From positions 62,001 through 126,000 of the forward strand of contig CAVVKQ010000020.1 in NCBI GenBank assembly GCA_963748985.1: DNA of 64,000 nt, read 5' to 3'. The notes below the pieces were generated by a model. The model worked only from the letters and a program-made list of their open reading frames with translations, had not been told where the DNA came from and did not search any database. Below, one piece after another: positions 43,151-51,716 of the stretch; the stretch's first letter is position 1, and each line of letters starts with the position of its first letter. This DNA is from RPQJ01 sp963748985 (GTDB taxonomy: Bacteria > Pseudomonadota > Gammaproteobacteria > Steroidobacterales > Steroidobacteraceae). The position numbers and the translations under genes were made by a program.

Positions 43151-43774
43151 GTGAAATCCAGCCTCCTGCAGATCGCCGCGTGCACCCTGCTGCTGGGAGG
43201 GTGCTCGGCGCAGATGAGCAAGGACGAATGTCGCACGGTCGATTGGCGCACCGTGGGCTATGAAGATGGCGTTGCCGGGCAACCGGGCGACCGCATTGGC
43301 GAGCACCGACGCGCGTGTGCCGAGTACGGCATCACGCCGGACCTCACTGCCTATCTCGCTGGACGTACCGCCGGGCTCCGGGAGTACTGCCAGCCGCACA
43401 ACGGCTATCGCGCTGGCGCCAGCGGCTACACCTATTTCGACACCTGTCCCGCCGACCTGGCTGAAGGCTTCGAAAAGGCCTACGACGAGGGGCGTGCGCT
43501 CTATGTGCGGGAGCGCCGCGTCACCGACACTGAAGAACAGATCGAGGACAAGCGCCGCGAGATCCGGCGGCTCGAGGATCGGGTGGCAGAGAGCGCCTTC
43601 GACGTGATCGACACTGCTTCCACGGCAGAAGAACGCACACAGGCGGTTCTCGACACCAAGCAGGCGGCGGAGCGAATCGGCCGGCTCAAGGCGGAGATCA
43701 CCGAACTCGAGAAGGAACGCGCCCGCTACCAGGCGGAGCTCGACGTTTACCGCAGGACCGCTGTCCTGCGATAG
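43151..43774 (+). CDS. DUF2799 family lipoprotein
   Basis: A 207-residue protein from GTG 43151. A signal sequence with lipobox LLLGGC precedes a DUF2799-type domain (SKDECRTVDWRTVGYEDG; GLREYCQPHNGYRAG). Residues about 130-200 are a charged coiled coil. It follows the GGDEF-EAL gene by 23 bp, so the two may be co-transcribed. Function unknown; family members are outer-membrane lipoproteins. Confidence 0.82.
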   Translation: MKSSLLQIAACTLLLGGCSAQMSKDECRTVDWRTVGYEDGVAGQPGDRIGEHRRACAEYGITPDLTAYLAGRTAGLREYCQPHNGYRAGASGYTYFDTCPADLAEGFEKAYDEGRALYVRERRVTDTEEQIEDKRREIRRLEDRVAESAFDVIDTASTAEERTQAVLDTKQAAERIGRLKAEITELEKERARYQAELDVYRRTAVLR

Positions 43775-43780
43775 CGCGGG

Positions 43781-45529
43781 CTACGCGTCGCTGCCCGCCG
43801 CTTCGTGCAGGGCAAAACGCGCCTTCGCATCACTCACGATCTGCTTGAACCGCGGGTGGTCGCGTAGCGGATCGAGGTCGGTGTCATTGTCGAGCCAGAC
43901 GAGCCAGCCCTTCGACGCCTTGTCGATCACATTCGCCAGCAGCTCAAGCGCCGCATCTATCTCGCGCAGGCGGGACAGGGCGCAGACGAAATTGAAGTGC
44001 AGGATGGTGTTTTCCGGATCAACGAGCGTGCCGCGTTCGATCCATTCCTTCGCGCGATCGACTTCGCCAAGGCTCGCCAGCAGTCCCGCGCCGTAACCGA
44101 GCGCACGTCCGTGGTCGGGCTCCGCCGCGACCACCTTCTCGATCCGGGCCAGCGCCCGTTTGGCCGCTTCGCGCATGCCGGGCAGGTCGCCTTTCGCCTC
44201 GTAGCACTGGGGCGCAAAACTGGCGGCCGTGAACTCGGACTCGACGACTGCCGCCGCCTTTTCGAAGTACCGGATGGCATCGTCGTATCGCCGCAGGGCC
44301 GTGCTGCACATGCCGGCTACGCGGTTGCCTTCGTACGACTCGGGATCGAGCTGCAAGGCCGTGCGGCAAGCCTCGAGCCCGACCTCGTACTGGCCCTGGC
44401 CCTGGTAAGCTGCGCCGAGCGCGGCATGCGCATCCGCCAGGTTCGGATCGATGGCAATCGCGCGGCTGGCAGCATCCTGGCCATCGTCCGGCGAGGCGCT
44501 GCGACGGTGCATGTCCCACTGCGCGATTGCCATCGTCGCCCAGGGCGCCGCGTACGACGGATCCAGCTCCACCGCACGCTTGCACAGCCGGACGATCATT
44601 TCCTGGTGCCGCTCGTTGCCCATCACGCTGAACTGGCGCGCCATCAGGTAGAACTTGTAGGCCTTGACGTTGGTCGTTGCGCGCTGCTCGATTGCCCGCT
44701 TTTCTTCGGGCAGCAGCGTCAGCTTCAGTGCCGCAACGATGGCGCGCGAGATTTCGTCCTGCAGCGCGAAGATGTCGTTCAAGTCACGGTCGTAACGTTC
44801 GCCCCAGACCTGGGCCTCGTTCGACGCATTGATCAGCTGCGCGGTAATGCGTACGCGCGTACCTGCCTTGCGCACGCTGCCCGCGAGCACGTAAACGGCT
44901 TTGGTCTGCCGGCCGATTTCACCGACGCCGCCCTTGGCACCCTTGAACGAGAACGCCATGTTGCGCGCCACGATCGAGAGCGCGGACACCTTGCCGAGAT
45001 CGGTGATGATGTCCTCGGTGATGCCGTCCGAGAAATATTCCTGCTCGGGGTCACCGCTCATGTTCGCGAATGGCAACACGCAAATGCTGACTTCCGGTTT
45101 CTTCTCCGTGGCGGCGGCTACCGCGGTCGCCTTGCGCGGCGGACCGAGCTTGGTCTCCAACGCCTTGCGCAGGCCCTGGAAGGCCGGGTGCTGCGGGTCG
45201 TCGCCCCAGCCGTCGAGGTCGGTCGTGTGCACTGCACGAAAATCAATCGGCAGCCGTGCGTTGTCGAGGCGCACGGGCACCAGCACGCCGCGATCGGCCG
45301 CATCGCGCGCCTCGCCTCGCACCCAGCGCGAGTCGACCGACTGAGCCGTCCAGACGACGACCAGCGAACGGGCCGCGTCGAGTTCTCGTGAGATCAACCC
45401 GTCGAATTCCTCACCCGGCGCGATCTCCGGATCCCACCAGACGGACCAGCCTTCGGCCTCGAGGGCCGCCACCAGCGGTGCGACGCGAGCCTTGTCCTGC
45501 CTGGAATAGGAGATAAAGATGTCGGCCAA
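43781..45529 (-). CDS. TIR-TolB-like-TPR protein, paralogue A
   Basis: A 582-residue soluble protein. Residues 1-130 are a TIR domain: MADIFISYSRQDK, WSVWWDPEIAPGEEFDG, and SVDSRWVRGEA, with E73 at the position of the NADase glutamate of catalytic TIRs. Residues about 146-270 are a TolB-like domain (ICVLPFANMSGDPEQEYFSD; GSVRKAGTRVRITAQLI). Residues about 285-560 are TPR repeats. This is the layout of adenylate-cyclase/TolB/TPR proteins with TIR in place of the cyclase. It may signal or degrade NAD on a cue sensed by the C-terminal part. A close paralogue is at 61500-63230. Confidence 0.87.
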   Translation of the reverse strand: MADIFISYSRQDKARVAPLVAALEAEGWSVWWDPEIAPGEEFDGLISRELDAARSLVVVWTAQSVDSRWVRGEARDAADRGVLVPVRLDNARLPIDFRAVHTTDLDGWGDDPQHPAFQGLRKALETKLGPPRKATAVAAATEKKPEVSICVLPFANMSGDPEQEYFSDGITEDIITDLGKVSALSIVARNMAFSFKGAKGGVGEIGRQTKAVYVLAGSVRKAGTRVRITAQLINASNEAQVWGERYDRDLNDIFALQDEISRAIVAALKLTLLPEEKRAIEQRATTNVKAYKFYLMARQFSVMGNERHQEMIVRLCKRAVELDPSYAAPWATMAIAQWDMHRRSASPDDGQDAASRAIAIDPNLADAHAALGAAYQGQGQYEVGLEACRTALQLDPESYEGNRVAGMCSTALRRYDDAIRYFEKAAAVVESEFTAASFAPQCYEAKGDLPGMREAAKRALARIEKVVAAEPDHGRALGYGAGLLASLGEVDRAKEWIERGTLVDPENTILHFNFVCALSRLREIDAALELLANVIDKASKGWLVWLDNDTDLDPLRDHPRFKQIVSDAKARFALHEAAGSDA

Positions 45530-45623
45530 CGGTTCACCTCATTATTGGCCGCGACATTACCACAGCACCGCGGCGTGACCCCGCCCCTGCGGCGGTGCAA
45601 GGGCGCGCCGGGAGGAATGACGA

Positions 45624-45716
45624 TCAGTTCCTGGCGGCCTGGCCCGGTGCGCTCGGTGCCTGAGGCGACGGTTCGCAACCGCAGTCGCAGCTGCAGTGAA
45701 CCATCGGCCGTGCCAT
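45624..45716 (-). CDS. Possible 30-residue cysteine-rich microprotein
   Basis: ATG 45716 opens a 30-codon frame with alternating cysteines (VHCSCDCGCEP) and a Pro/Ala-rich tail, in the divergent gap before the TIR gene. There is no good ribosome-binding site. The cysteine spacing could bind a metal, but chance is possible. Confidence 0.2.
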   Translation of the reverse strand: MARPMVHCSCDCGCEPSPQAPSAPGQAARN

Positions 45717-45741
45717 GATCGTCCGGGCATGACGAACGCTA

Positions 45742-48015
45742 TTGCGCGACCCCTCTATCTTTGCGCTGCTCATCGCCGCCGTGCACGCCGGCCCTGCACA
45801 CGCTGCCGTGCAGGTGGTCGTGGGACCGACGCCGATCCCCGACGGCGAAGCCGCCGCCGCACGCGACGTCACCGTGATGAACGAGAAGCTGGCGTTCGCA
45901 CTCGCCGTCGAGAGCCCAGTACCCTATGGCGTGCCGCGCGGCGCAATCATCGACGTCGGACCCGTCGCAGGCGGGAAGCCGACACGCGACCGTGTCGTCT
46001 TCGCCGACTTCGTCCCGAATAACTGGTCGGCATGGCCGAACACTTACCAGAAGGTGGACATCGTCGAGCGCGGCCCGCAGCAAGTCGTTGTCAGGACGAC
46101 ACGCGACTGGGGCAAGGTCACGATCGCGACCACGTATACGCTCCGCTCCGACGCGGACCGGATCGAGCTGCAGACGACGATGACCAACACCGGCGACACG
46201 CCGCAGGCTGGCCTGCTGTCGGGCCAGACGCTGTGGCCCAGCGCCGGCTATTTCTTCGGTGTCCCCGGCCTCGGCAACCTGCAGCAAGGCGAGTCGACCG
46301 GAGCGCTTGCCGACCGCGCCGTTGCGTACGACGAAGACTGGAGCATCACGCTCCATGCCCCGTACATGAACTTCGTCGGCTCCCGCTCGAAAGACCTGTT
46401 CCTGCAACACACGCTGCAACCCGGTGAGTCACGCACGTTCGATGCATGGCTGCAGGTCGGCCCGCGTGGCGACCTGGGTCCAGTCGTTGCCGCCGAAATC
46501 GAGCGTGGCCATTTGCCGGCAGGCACGCTGCGCGGCTCCGTGCAGGCTCGCGATGGCAAGCCGGTGAATGAACCGGTAGTCGTCGTGTCGAAACAGGGCA
46601 CTCCGTACGCATGGAATTCAGGTCACGGCGGGCGTTACGAAGTGCCGTTGCCGGCCGGCGACTACGAGATCTACGCGACGGGCAAAGGGTATTCGCAGGG
46701 CAAGCCGGTGCCGGTTCGGATCGCCGCAGGTGCCGTCATGACGGTGGATTTCGGCGACCTTGAGCCACCGGGCCAAGTCGACTTTACCGTCGTCGATGCC
46801 CGCACGACGCAGCCCCTGGATGCCCGCGTCGGCATCACCGCGGGCCAGCGACAACTGGTCGAGTTTCTCGGCCGCAGCACGTTCTTCACTGAACTCGACC
46901 GCAAAGGCCGGTTGCATGCGTCGATGGCGCCTGGCAGCTACAGCTTCACGGTGTCTTCCGGTGGCGGCTTCCTCGGCCCGAACCAGGCGGTGACACTTGA
47001 CGTGCGGCCCGGCGAGACCGCGACGTCGAAGGTTGCACTCACGCGTCTCTTCGATCCACCTGCGAGCGGCTGGTATTCGGCAGACCTGCACCATCACGCC
47101 GACCAGGCCGAAGGTGTCACGCCGCCGGAATACCTGGCGCGCTCGCAACTCGCCGCCGGACTCAATCTCCTGTTCGTCAGTGATCACGACACCACCGCGA
47201 ACCACGCGCCGCTGCAGAAGATTGCCGATGCACGCGGCGTACCGTTCATACCCTCGCTCGAGCTCTCGCCGTCGTGGGGACACTTCAATGCCTGGCCGCT
47301 GCGGCCGAACCTGAAACTCGCGATCGACACGGCGACGGCCACCATCGACGAAGTGCTCGGGGAAGCCCGCCGCCAGGGTGCGATCGTCGTGCAATCGAAT
47401 CATCCGTTCATTCCCTACGGCTACCTGGCGAGCCTCGGCGCCGGCCTCGTGCCGGGCGGCTTCAATCCCGCGTTCGACCTCGCGGAAATCAATTCCGATG
47501 TGCCCTACGACACGATCGTGCTGGAGGCAATCTGGCGCTTCTGGAACGAGGGACATCGCTATTACCTGGCGGGCGGCACGGACGTGCACGATGTCTGGAA
47601 CCACGAGTCCGGCCGCATCCGGACGTTTGGTCGCGTCGACGGCCCGCTCACGCCGGTGTCGTATGCCGAGGCCGTCAGGAACGGGCACGCCTACGTCAGC
47701 TATGGTCCGCTGGTCGAACCGGCAGTGATGTTCGGCAGTGAACTGAAGGTGAAGCCGGGAGTGCCCTTCCCGCTTGCGTTCAGTTTGCGATCGGCGACGG
47801 GATTGAAGCAGGTCAAGCTGATCGGCGCGGGCACCGTGGCGTTCACCCAGGTCTTCACCGGCGAGCCGCGCGAAGCGCGTGTCGAGTTCAAGCCTGCGGC
47901 GACTGGGCACACCTGGTACTCGCTCGAGGTCGAAGACGTCGCAGGATTGAAGGCGTACTCGAACCCGATCTGGGTCGATGCGGTCGAACTGCCGCGCTTT
48001 CCGGCACGGCCCTGA
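45742..48015 (+). CDS. CehA/McbA-type PHP-domain metallohydrolase, exported
   Basis: A 757-residue protein. The only start preserving the signal peptide (SIFALLIAAVHAGPAHA) is TTG 45742; an ATG at 45728 is in another frame. After N-terminal beta domains with carboxypeptidase-regulatory-like repeats (GRYEVPLPAGDYEIY; GRLHASMAPGSYSFT), the PHP domain has YSADLHHHADQ, LLFVSDHDTT, SLELSPSWGHFNAW and a late LAGGTDVHD, giving the expected metal-binding His/Asp set. CehA-like enzymes hydrolyse carbamates or esters; the natural substrate here is unknown. It is followed 16 bp later by a DUF4382 lipoprotein. Confidence 0.82.
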   Translation: MRDPSIFALLIAAVHAGPAHAAVQVVVGPTPIPDGEAAAARDVTVMNEKLAFALAVESPVPYGVPRGAIIDVGPVAGGKPTRDRVVFADFVPNNWSAWPNTYQKVDIVERGPQQVVVRTTRDWGKVTIATTYTLRSDADRIELQTTMTNTGDTPQAGLLSGQTLWPSAGYFFGVPGLGNLQQGESTGALADRAVAYDEDWSITLHAPYMNFVGSRSKDLFLQHTLQPGESRTFDAWLQVGPRGDLGPVVAAEIERGHLPAGTLRGSVQARDGKPVNEPVVVVSKQGTPYAWNSGHGGRYEVPLPAGDYEIYATGKGYSQGKPVPVRIAAGAVMTVDFGDLEPPGQVDFTVVDARTTQPLDARVGITAGQRQLVEFLGRSTFFTELDRKGRLHASMAPGSYSFTVSSGGGFLGPNQAVTLDVRPGETATSKVALTRLFDPPASGWYSADLHHHADQAEGVTPPEYLARSQLAAGLNLLFVSDHDTTANHAPLQKIADARGVPFIPSLELSPSWGHFNAWPLRPNLKLAIDTATATIDEVLGEARRQGAIVVQSNHPFIPYGYLASLGAGLVPGGFNPAFDLAEINSDVPYDTIVLEAIWRFWNEGHRYYLAGGTDVHDVWNHESGRIRTFGRVDGPLTPVSYAEAVRNGHAYVSYGPLVEPAVMFGSELKVKPGVPFPLAFSLRSATGLKQVKLIGAGTVAFTQVFTGEPREARVEFKPAATGHTWYSLEVEDVAGLKAYSNPIWVDAVELPRFPARP

Positions 48016-48031
48016 CACGCCAGGAGAATCG

Positions 48032-48895
48032 ATGAACACTCACCCTCACCGATGGATTGCCACGATCGTGCTCGGCACGTTGCTCGCGGGTTGCGACGGC
48101 ACGTTCACGATCGACCTCTCGACGGACGGCCCGGCCGACCCGGCGATCACCGATGTGCAGGCCAACCTGCTCGGCGTCGAGTTGCGCAAGGCCGACAGCA
48201 CGGTCACGACGCTCGAATTCCGTGACAGCGAACCGGTCGACCTGCGTGACCTCGCCACAGCGAGCACGCCATTGCGACTCTTCACGAGCGAGACGCTGCG
48301 AACGGGTGACTACACCGGAGTTCGCCTGCTGTTCGACTCCGGGGTAGACGCGAAAGTCGTCGATGCGCTTGGGGCCACTTTCCCCTTGCAGCTCGCGGGC
48401 GGCAATTTCGCTGCAGTCGACTTCTCGGTCGTGGAGGACGAGCGCAGCTCCGAGACGTTCAGCCTCGCGCTCGACCTGCGCCAGTCGCTGGCGTTCGACG
48501 ACGCCACCGACGAGTACACGCTGACACCCGTGCTGCGTATCGTTCCGACCGTCGATGCTGCGCAGGTCACGGGCACGGTCAGCGTGACCTGTCCCGCGGG
48601 CAGCACCGTGCTCGAGAGTGGCGCGGTCTATCTGTACAAGGGCACTGGTGTCGAGCCCGATGATCTCGACAACGCCGGCGTCGAACCATTTGCAACGACG
48701 CGCATCGTCCAGGACGTGGCGTCGGGTGGCGTGCTGACCTACTCGCTGCGCTTCCTGCCCGCCGGCGACTACACGATCGCATTCACCTGCCGGGGCGATG
48801 CCGACGCACTCGGCGCGAACGACGACGTCGTGTTCAGCAACACGCAGAACGTGAGTCTCGACGACGGCGAAGCAATGCGGCTCGATCTCGGCTGA
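48032..48895 (+). CDS. DUF4382-like lipoprotein
   Basis: A 287-residue protein with AGGAG before ATG 48032 and lipobox LGTLLAGC. The mature part resembles DUF4382 (LLGVELRKADSTVTTLEF; TGDYTGVRLLFDSG) and ends with a beta domain. It is secreted and surface- or periplasm-facing, with no known function. Its gene is closely spaced to the PHP hydrolase and convergent with the MFS transporter gene 24 bp away. Confidence 0.75.
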   Translation: MNTHPHRWIATIVLGTLLAGCDGTFTIDLSTDGPADPAITDVQANLLGVELRKADSTVTTLEFRDSEPVDLRDLATASTPLRLFTSETLRTGDYTGVRLLFDSGVDAKVVDALGATFPLQLAGGNFAAVDFSVVEDERSSETFSLALDLRQSLAFDDATDEYTLTPVLRIVPTVDAAQVTGTVSVTCPAGSTVLESGAVYLYKGTGVEPDDLDNAGVEPFATTRIVQDVASGGVLTYSLRFLPAGDYTIAFTCRGDADALGANDDVVFSNTQNVSLDDGEAMRLDLG

Positions 48896-48919
48896 CGATG
48901 CCCCACTTGCTTGTGGCAC

Positions 48920-50227
48920 TCAGCTCGCAGCCCGCGTCCGCTGTTTCAGCGTGAGCGACACGAACGCCATCGCCATCACGCAGCAGAAGATCATCGCCGC
49001 GAACACGCCGTCCCAGCCCCAATGGTCGGCGATCCAGCCGACTCCCGTGCCCGCGATGGCCGAGCCGAAGGCGTAACCGAAGAACCCCGTGAAGCCTGCC
49101 GCGGTACCCGCGGCCTTCTTCGGCACGAGTTCGAGCGCATGCAGGCCGATCATCATGATCGGACCGTAGACGAAGAAGCCGATGACGATCAGCGAGGCCA
49201 TGTCGATCCACAGCGGCCCGGTGCGATTCAAGCCGTACACGACCAGGCCCAGCAGCGTGAGCGCCATGAACAGGATGGTCGCCGGGCCACGGCGTCCGCC
49301 AAAGATACGGTCCGACACCCAGCCGCACAGGAGGGTGCCCGGGATCGCGGCGTATTCGAACATGAACCAAGCTGCACTCGACTCGTGGAACGAAAAGCCT
49401 TTCGCCGTCTCGAGGTAGGTCGGAATCCAGTTCTGCACGCCGTAGCGCACGAAATAAACGAACGCATTCGCCGCGGCGATGGCCCAGAGCAAGCGATTGC
49501 TGAGCACGTGGGCGAAGAAGATCTCGCGGAAGCTCAGCGTCCGCTCCGAGTGCTCGGAATAGTTTGCCGGAAAGTCATTGCGGTACACCTCGACGGGCGG
49601 CAAGCCACACGTCTGCGGTGAATCGCGCAACAACACGTAGACGAGCGCCGCGATCGCGGCCGCCACCATCGCGTTGAAGTAGAACTTGGCGCCCCAGTCG
49701 CCGAACAGTCCGACGCCGACGACGGCCAGCGCGGCGACCAGGCCGCCGCCGATGTTGTGCGCGGTATTCCACAGCGACACCACGCGCCCGCGCTCGTTGG
49801 CGCTGAACCAGTGCACCATGGTCTTGCCGCTCGGCGGCCAACCCATGCCGTTGAACCACCCGTTCAGTGCCTGCAGCAGGATGATCAGCGTCAACGACGC
49901 GTAGATACCCTTGAAGAGGCCGAACGAGGCCGTCACGGCAGCCGAGAGCAGCAGGCCGAGCGGCATAAACCAGCGTGGATTGCTGCGGTCGGACACCGAG
50001 CCCATCAGGAACTTCGAAACACCGTACGCGATCGACAGCGCGGTCATCGCGGTGCCGAGCTGCGCCTTGGTGTAGTCGGGGTACTCGCGCAGGATGTCCG
50101 GAATGGCCAGCGACAGGTTCATGCGCACCAGGTAGTACGCGGCGTAACCCACGAAGATCGCGACGAAGACCTGCCTGCGCAGGCGCTTGTACTCAGCGTC
50201 CGTCCGGTCGATCGGAAGAGCGTTCAA
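48920..50227 (-). CDS. MFS transporter, organophosphate:phosphate antiporter (GlpT/UhpT) family
   Basis: A 435-residue carrier. The start is TTG 50227 with AGGGGG upstream. About 12 membrane segments are visible. Family signatures include YAAYYLVRMNLSLAIPDI, YGVSKFLMGSVSDRSNPR, and NGWFNGMGWPPSGKTMVHWF. It resembles GlpT/UhpT-type transporters that import phosphorylated C3 or C6 compounds in exchange for phosphate. The substrate cannot be confirmed. Divergent from the alpha/beta hydrolase gene. Confidence 0.87.
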   Translation of the reverse strand: MNALPIDRTDAEYKRLRRQVFVAIFVGYAAYYLVRMNLSLAIPDILREYPDYTKAQLGTAMTALSIAYGVSKFLMGSVSDRSNPRWFMPLGLLLSAAVTASFGLFKGIYASLTLIILLQALNGWFNGMGWPPSGKTMVHWFSANERGRVVSLWNTAHNIGGGLVAALAVVGVGLFGDWGAKFYFNAMVAAAIAALVYVLLRDSPQTCGLPPVEVYRNDFPANYSEHSERTLSFREIFFAHVLSNRLLWAIAAANAFVYFVRYGVQNWIPTYLETAKGFSFHESSAAWFMFEYAAIPGTLLCGWVSDRIFGGRRGPATILFMALTLLGLVVYGLNRTGPLWIDMASLIVIGFFVYGPIMMIGLHALELVPKKAAGTAAGFTGFFGYAFGSAIAGTGVGWIADHWGWDGVFAAMIFCCVMAMAFVSLTLKQRTRAAS

Positions 50228-50273
50228 GCGGGGCCCCCTGCGGTCGAAGACGTTCGGGGCCTGCGCGGCCGCC

Positions 50274-50301
50274 TTGGTGTTCTGCGTTCGTCCGCTATAG
50301 T
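50274..50301 (+). promoter_or_regulatory. Sigma70-like promoter of the alpha/beta hydrolase gene
   Basis: TTGGTG (50274-50279), 16-bp spacer, TATAGT (50296-50301), 73 bp before ATG 50375, within the divergent gap. Confidence 0.5.
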
Positions 50302-50374
50302 ACCGGTCGGCGGGCCCACCGGGCCCGTTCTCGCGTCACCGGTCCCGCGTCCCGATCAAGAGGCCACAACCCAG

Positions 50375-51694
50375 ATGAGAGCAACGACAAGACTGTTCGC
50401 GAGTGGCCTGTTGGCGCTGATTATTGCTGCGGCCGCAGTCGCAACAGGCGCCGACGCGCCGAGTCGGACCGGCATCGATGCACCCGAGCTCGCCGCGCTC
50501 GGCAAGCACGCCGTAGGCGTCCGGTCGATCACGCTGGTCGACCGCAACCAGCTCGACCTGGGTGCGATCGATCCGAAGACCGGTGTCCCAGCGCAGCACG
50601 ACCGCACCCTCAAGGTCGAGATCTGGTATCCCGCCAGGGCCGTGGCCGGCGCCATGCCTGTCACATACGAAGACACGATGGAGTCCGAGCCGCCGGCGCC
50701 GCCAGCCAGGTTCAGGATTCCCGGCCTTGCGGTGCGAGATGCGAAAGCCGACGGTGGCCGCTTCCCGCTCGTGATCGTGGCGCATGGCTACGGCAACGTG
50801 CCGGTCGCGATGAGCTGGCTCACGGAGAACCTTGCGTCCAAGGGCTACGTCGTCGCCGCGATCCGGCACGAAGACACGTACCTGAACCCGGCCGGGTTTC
50901 CGCAGGCTGCCCTGCGCCGCCCGCTCGACATTGCATTCGTCGCCCGCGAACTGCAGGGTTCGCTCGGCAGGTCCGGCGAAGTCGATCCAACGCGCACGGC
51001 GTTGATTGGCTATTCGATGGGCGGCTACGGCGTGCTGGCCGCCGCCGGCGCCACCCTCGATCCCGCAGGCGGACTCGTCTCGCGTGTTCCCGGTGGCCTG
51101 CTGCAACCCTTCGCACGCGGCGGCGCAATGAGCTCATCGCTCGTCGCACCGGCCGTGAAGGCAGTCGTCGCCATTGCACCGGCGGGCGGGGCGTTTGGAG
51201 CATTCGGCGCTGACGGACTCGCCGGCATCAAGTCACCGCTGCTGCTGATTGCGGGCGACCATGACAACACCGTCGACTACACGAGCGGCGCGCGTGCGTA
51301 TTTCGACCAGGCTGTCCATTCGAATCGCTACCTGCTGACATTCCTGGGCGGCGGGCACGCGCTCGGCCTCGGCCCGGCGCCGCCCGAGATGCAGACGGAC
51401 CTCTGGAACCAGGACTGGTTCGAGGATCCGGTCTGGCGCAAGGACCGCCTGATCGGCATCAGCCTGCACTTCATCACGGCGTTCCTCGACCGGTACGTGA
51501 AGGACGACACCAGTCGCAGCGCATTCATCGACGGCCTCGTCGTCGAATCGAGCAAAGGCAAATGGGACGCGCCGCAGGGGACTCCGTGGAGCGCACGCAG
51601 CCCCGGTGGCGAAGTCACGCTCTGGCAAGGCTTTCAGCGCCGGCATGCCGAAGGACTCAGCCTGATGCATCAGGACGCCGCGCCCACGCATTGA
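50375..51694 (+). CDS. Exported alpha/beta hydrolase, dienelactone-hydrolase/PAF-acetylhydrolase-like
   Basis: A 439-residue protein from ATG 50375 with signal peptide LLALIIAAAAVATGADA. The fold shows VEIWYPA, the oxyanion segment FPLVIVAHGYGNVP, the nucleophile elbow ALIGYSMGGYGVL, aspartate in LLIAGDHDNTVD, and histidine in FLGGGHALGLG. It is predicted to be a periplasmic esterase. It is convergent with the dimethylglycine-dehydrogenase-like gene, 22 bp away. Confidence 0.87.
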   Translation: MRATTRLFASGLLALIIAAAAVATGADAPSRTGIDAPELAALGKHAVGVRSITLVDRNQLDLGAIDPKTGVPAQHDRTLKVEIWYPARAVAGAMPVTYEDTMESEPPAPPARFRIPGLAVRDAKADGGRFPLVIVAHGYGNVPVAMSWLTENLASKGYVVAAIRHEDTYLNPAGFPQAALRRPLDIAFVARELQGSLGRSGEVDPTRTALIGYSMGGYGVLAAAGATLDPAGGLVSRVPGGLLQPFARGGAMSSSLVAPAVKAVVAIAPAGGAFGAFGADGLAGIKSPLLLIAGDHDNTVDYTSGARAYFDQAVHSNRYLLTFLGGGHALGLGPAPPEMQTDLWNQDWFEDPVWRKDRLIGISLHFITAFLDRYVKDDTSRSAFIDGLVVESSKGKWDAPQGTPWSARSPGGEVTLWQGFQRRHAEGLSLMHQDAAPTH

Positions 51695-51716
51695 GCCGCG
51701 GCCGGGCGCAGCGGCC

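Noticed and set aside
45728..45742. ATG 45728 as start of the PHP-domain hydrolase
   Set aside because: It is in a different frame from the signal peptide and mature protein; using it would require a frameshift.
48899..48918. Hairpin TGCCCCAC-TTGCTT-GTGGCA between convergent genes as a terminator
   Set aside because: The stem needs a two-base bulge and there is no T run after it, so it is too weak to report.
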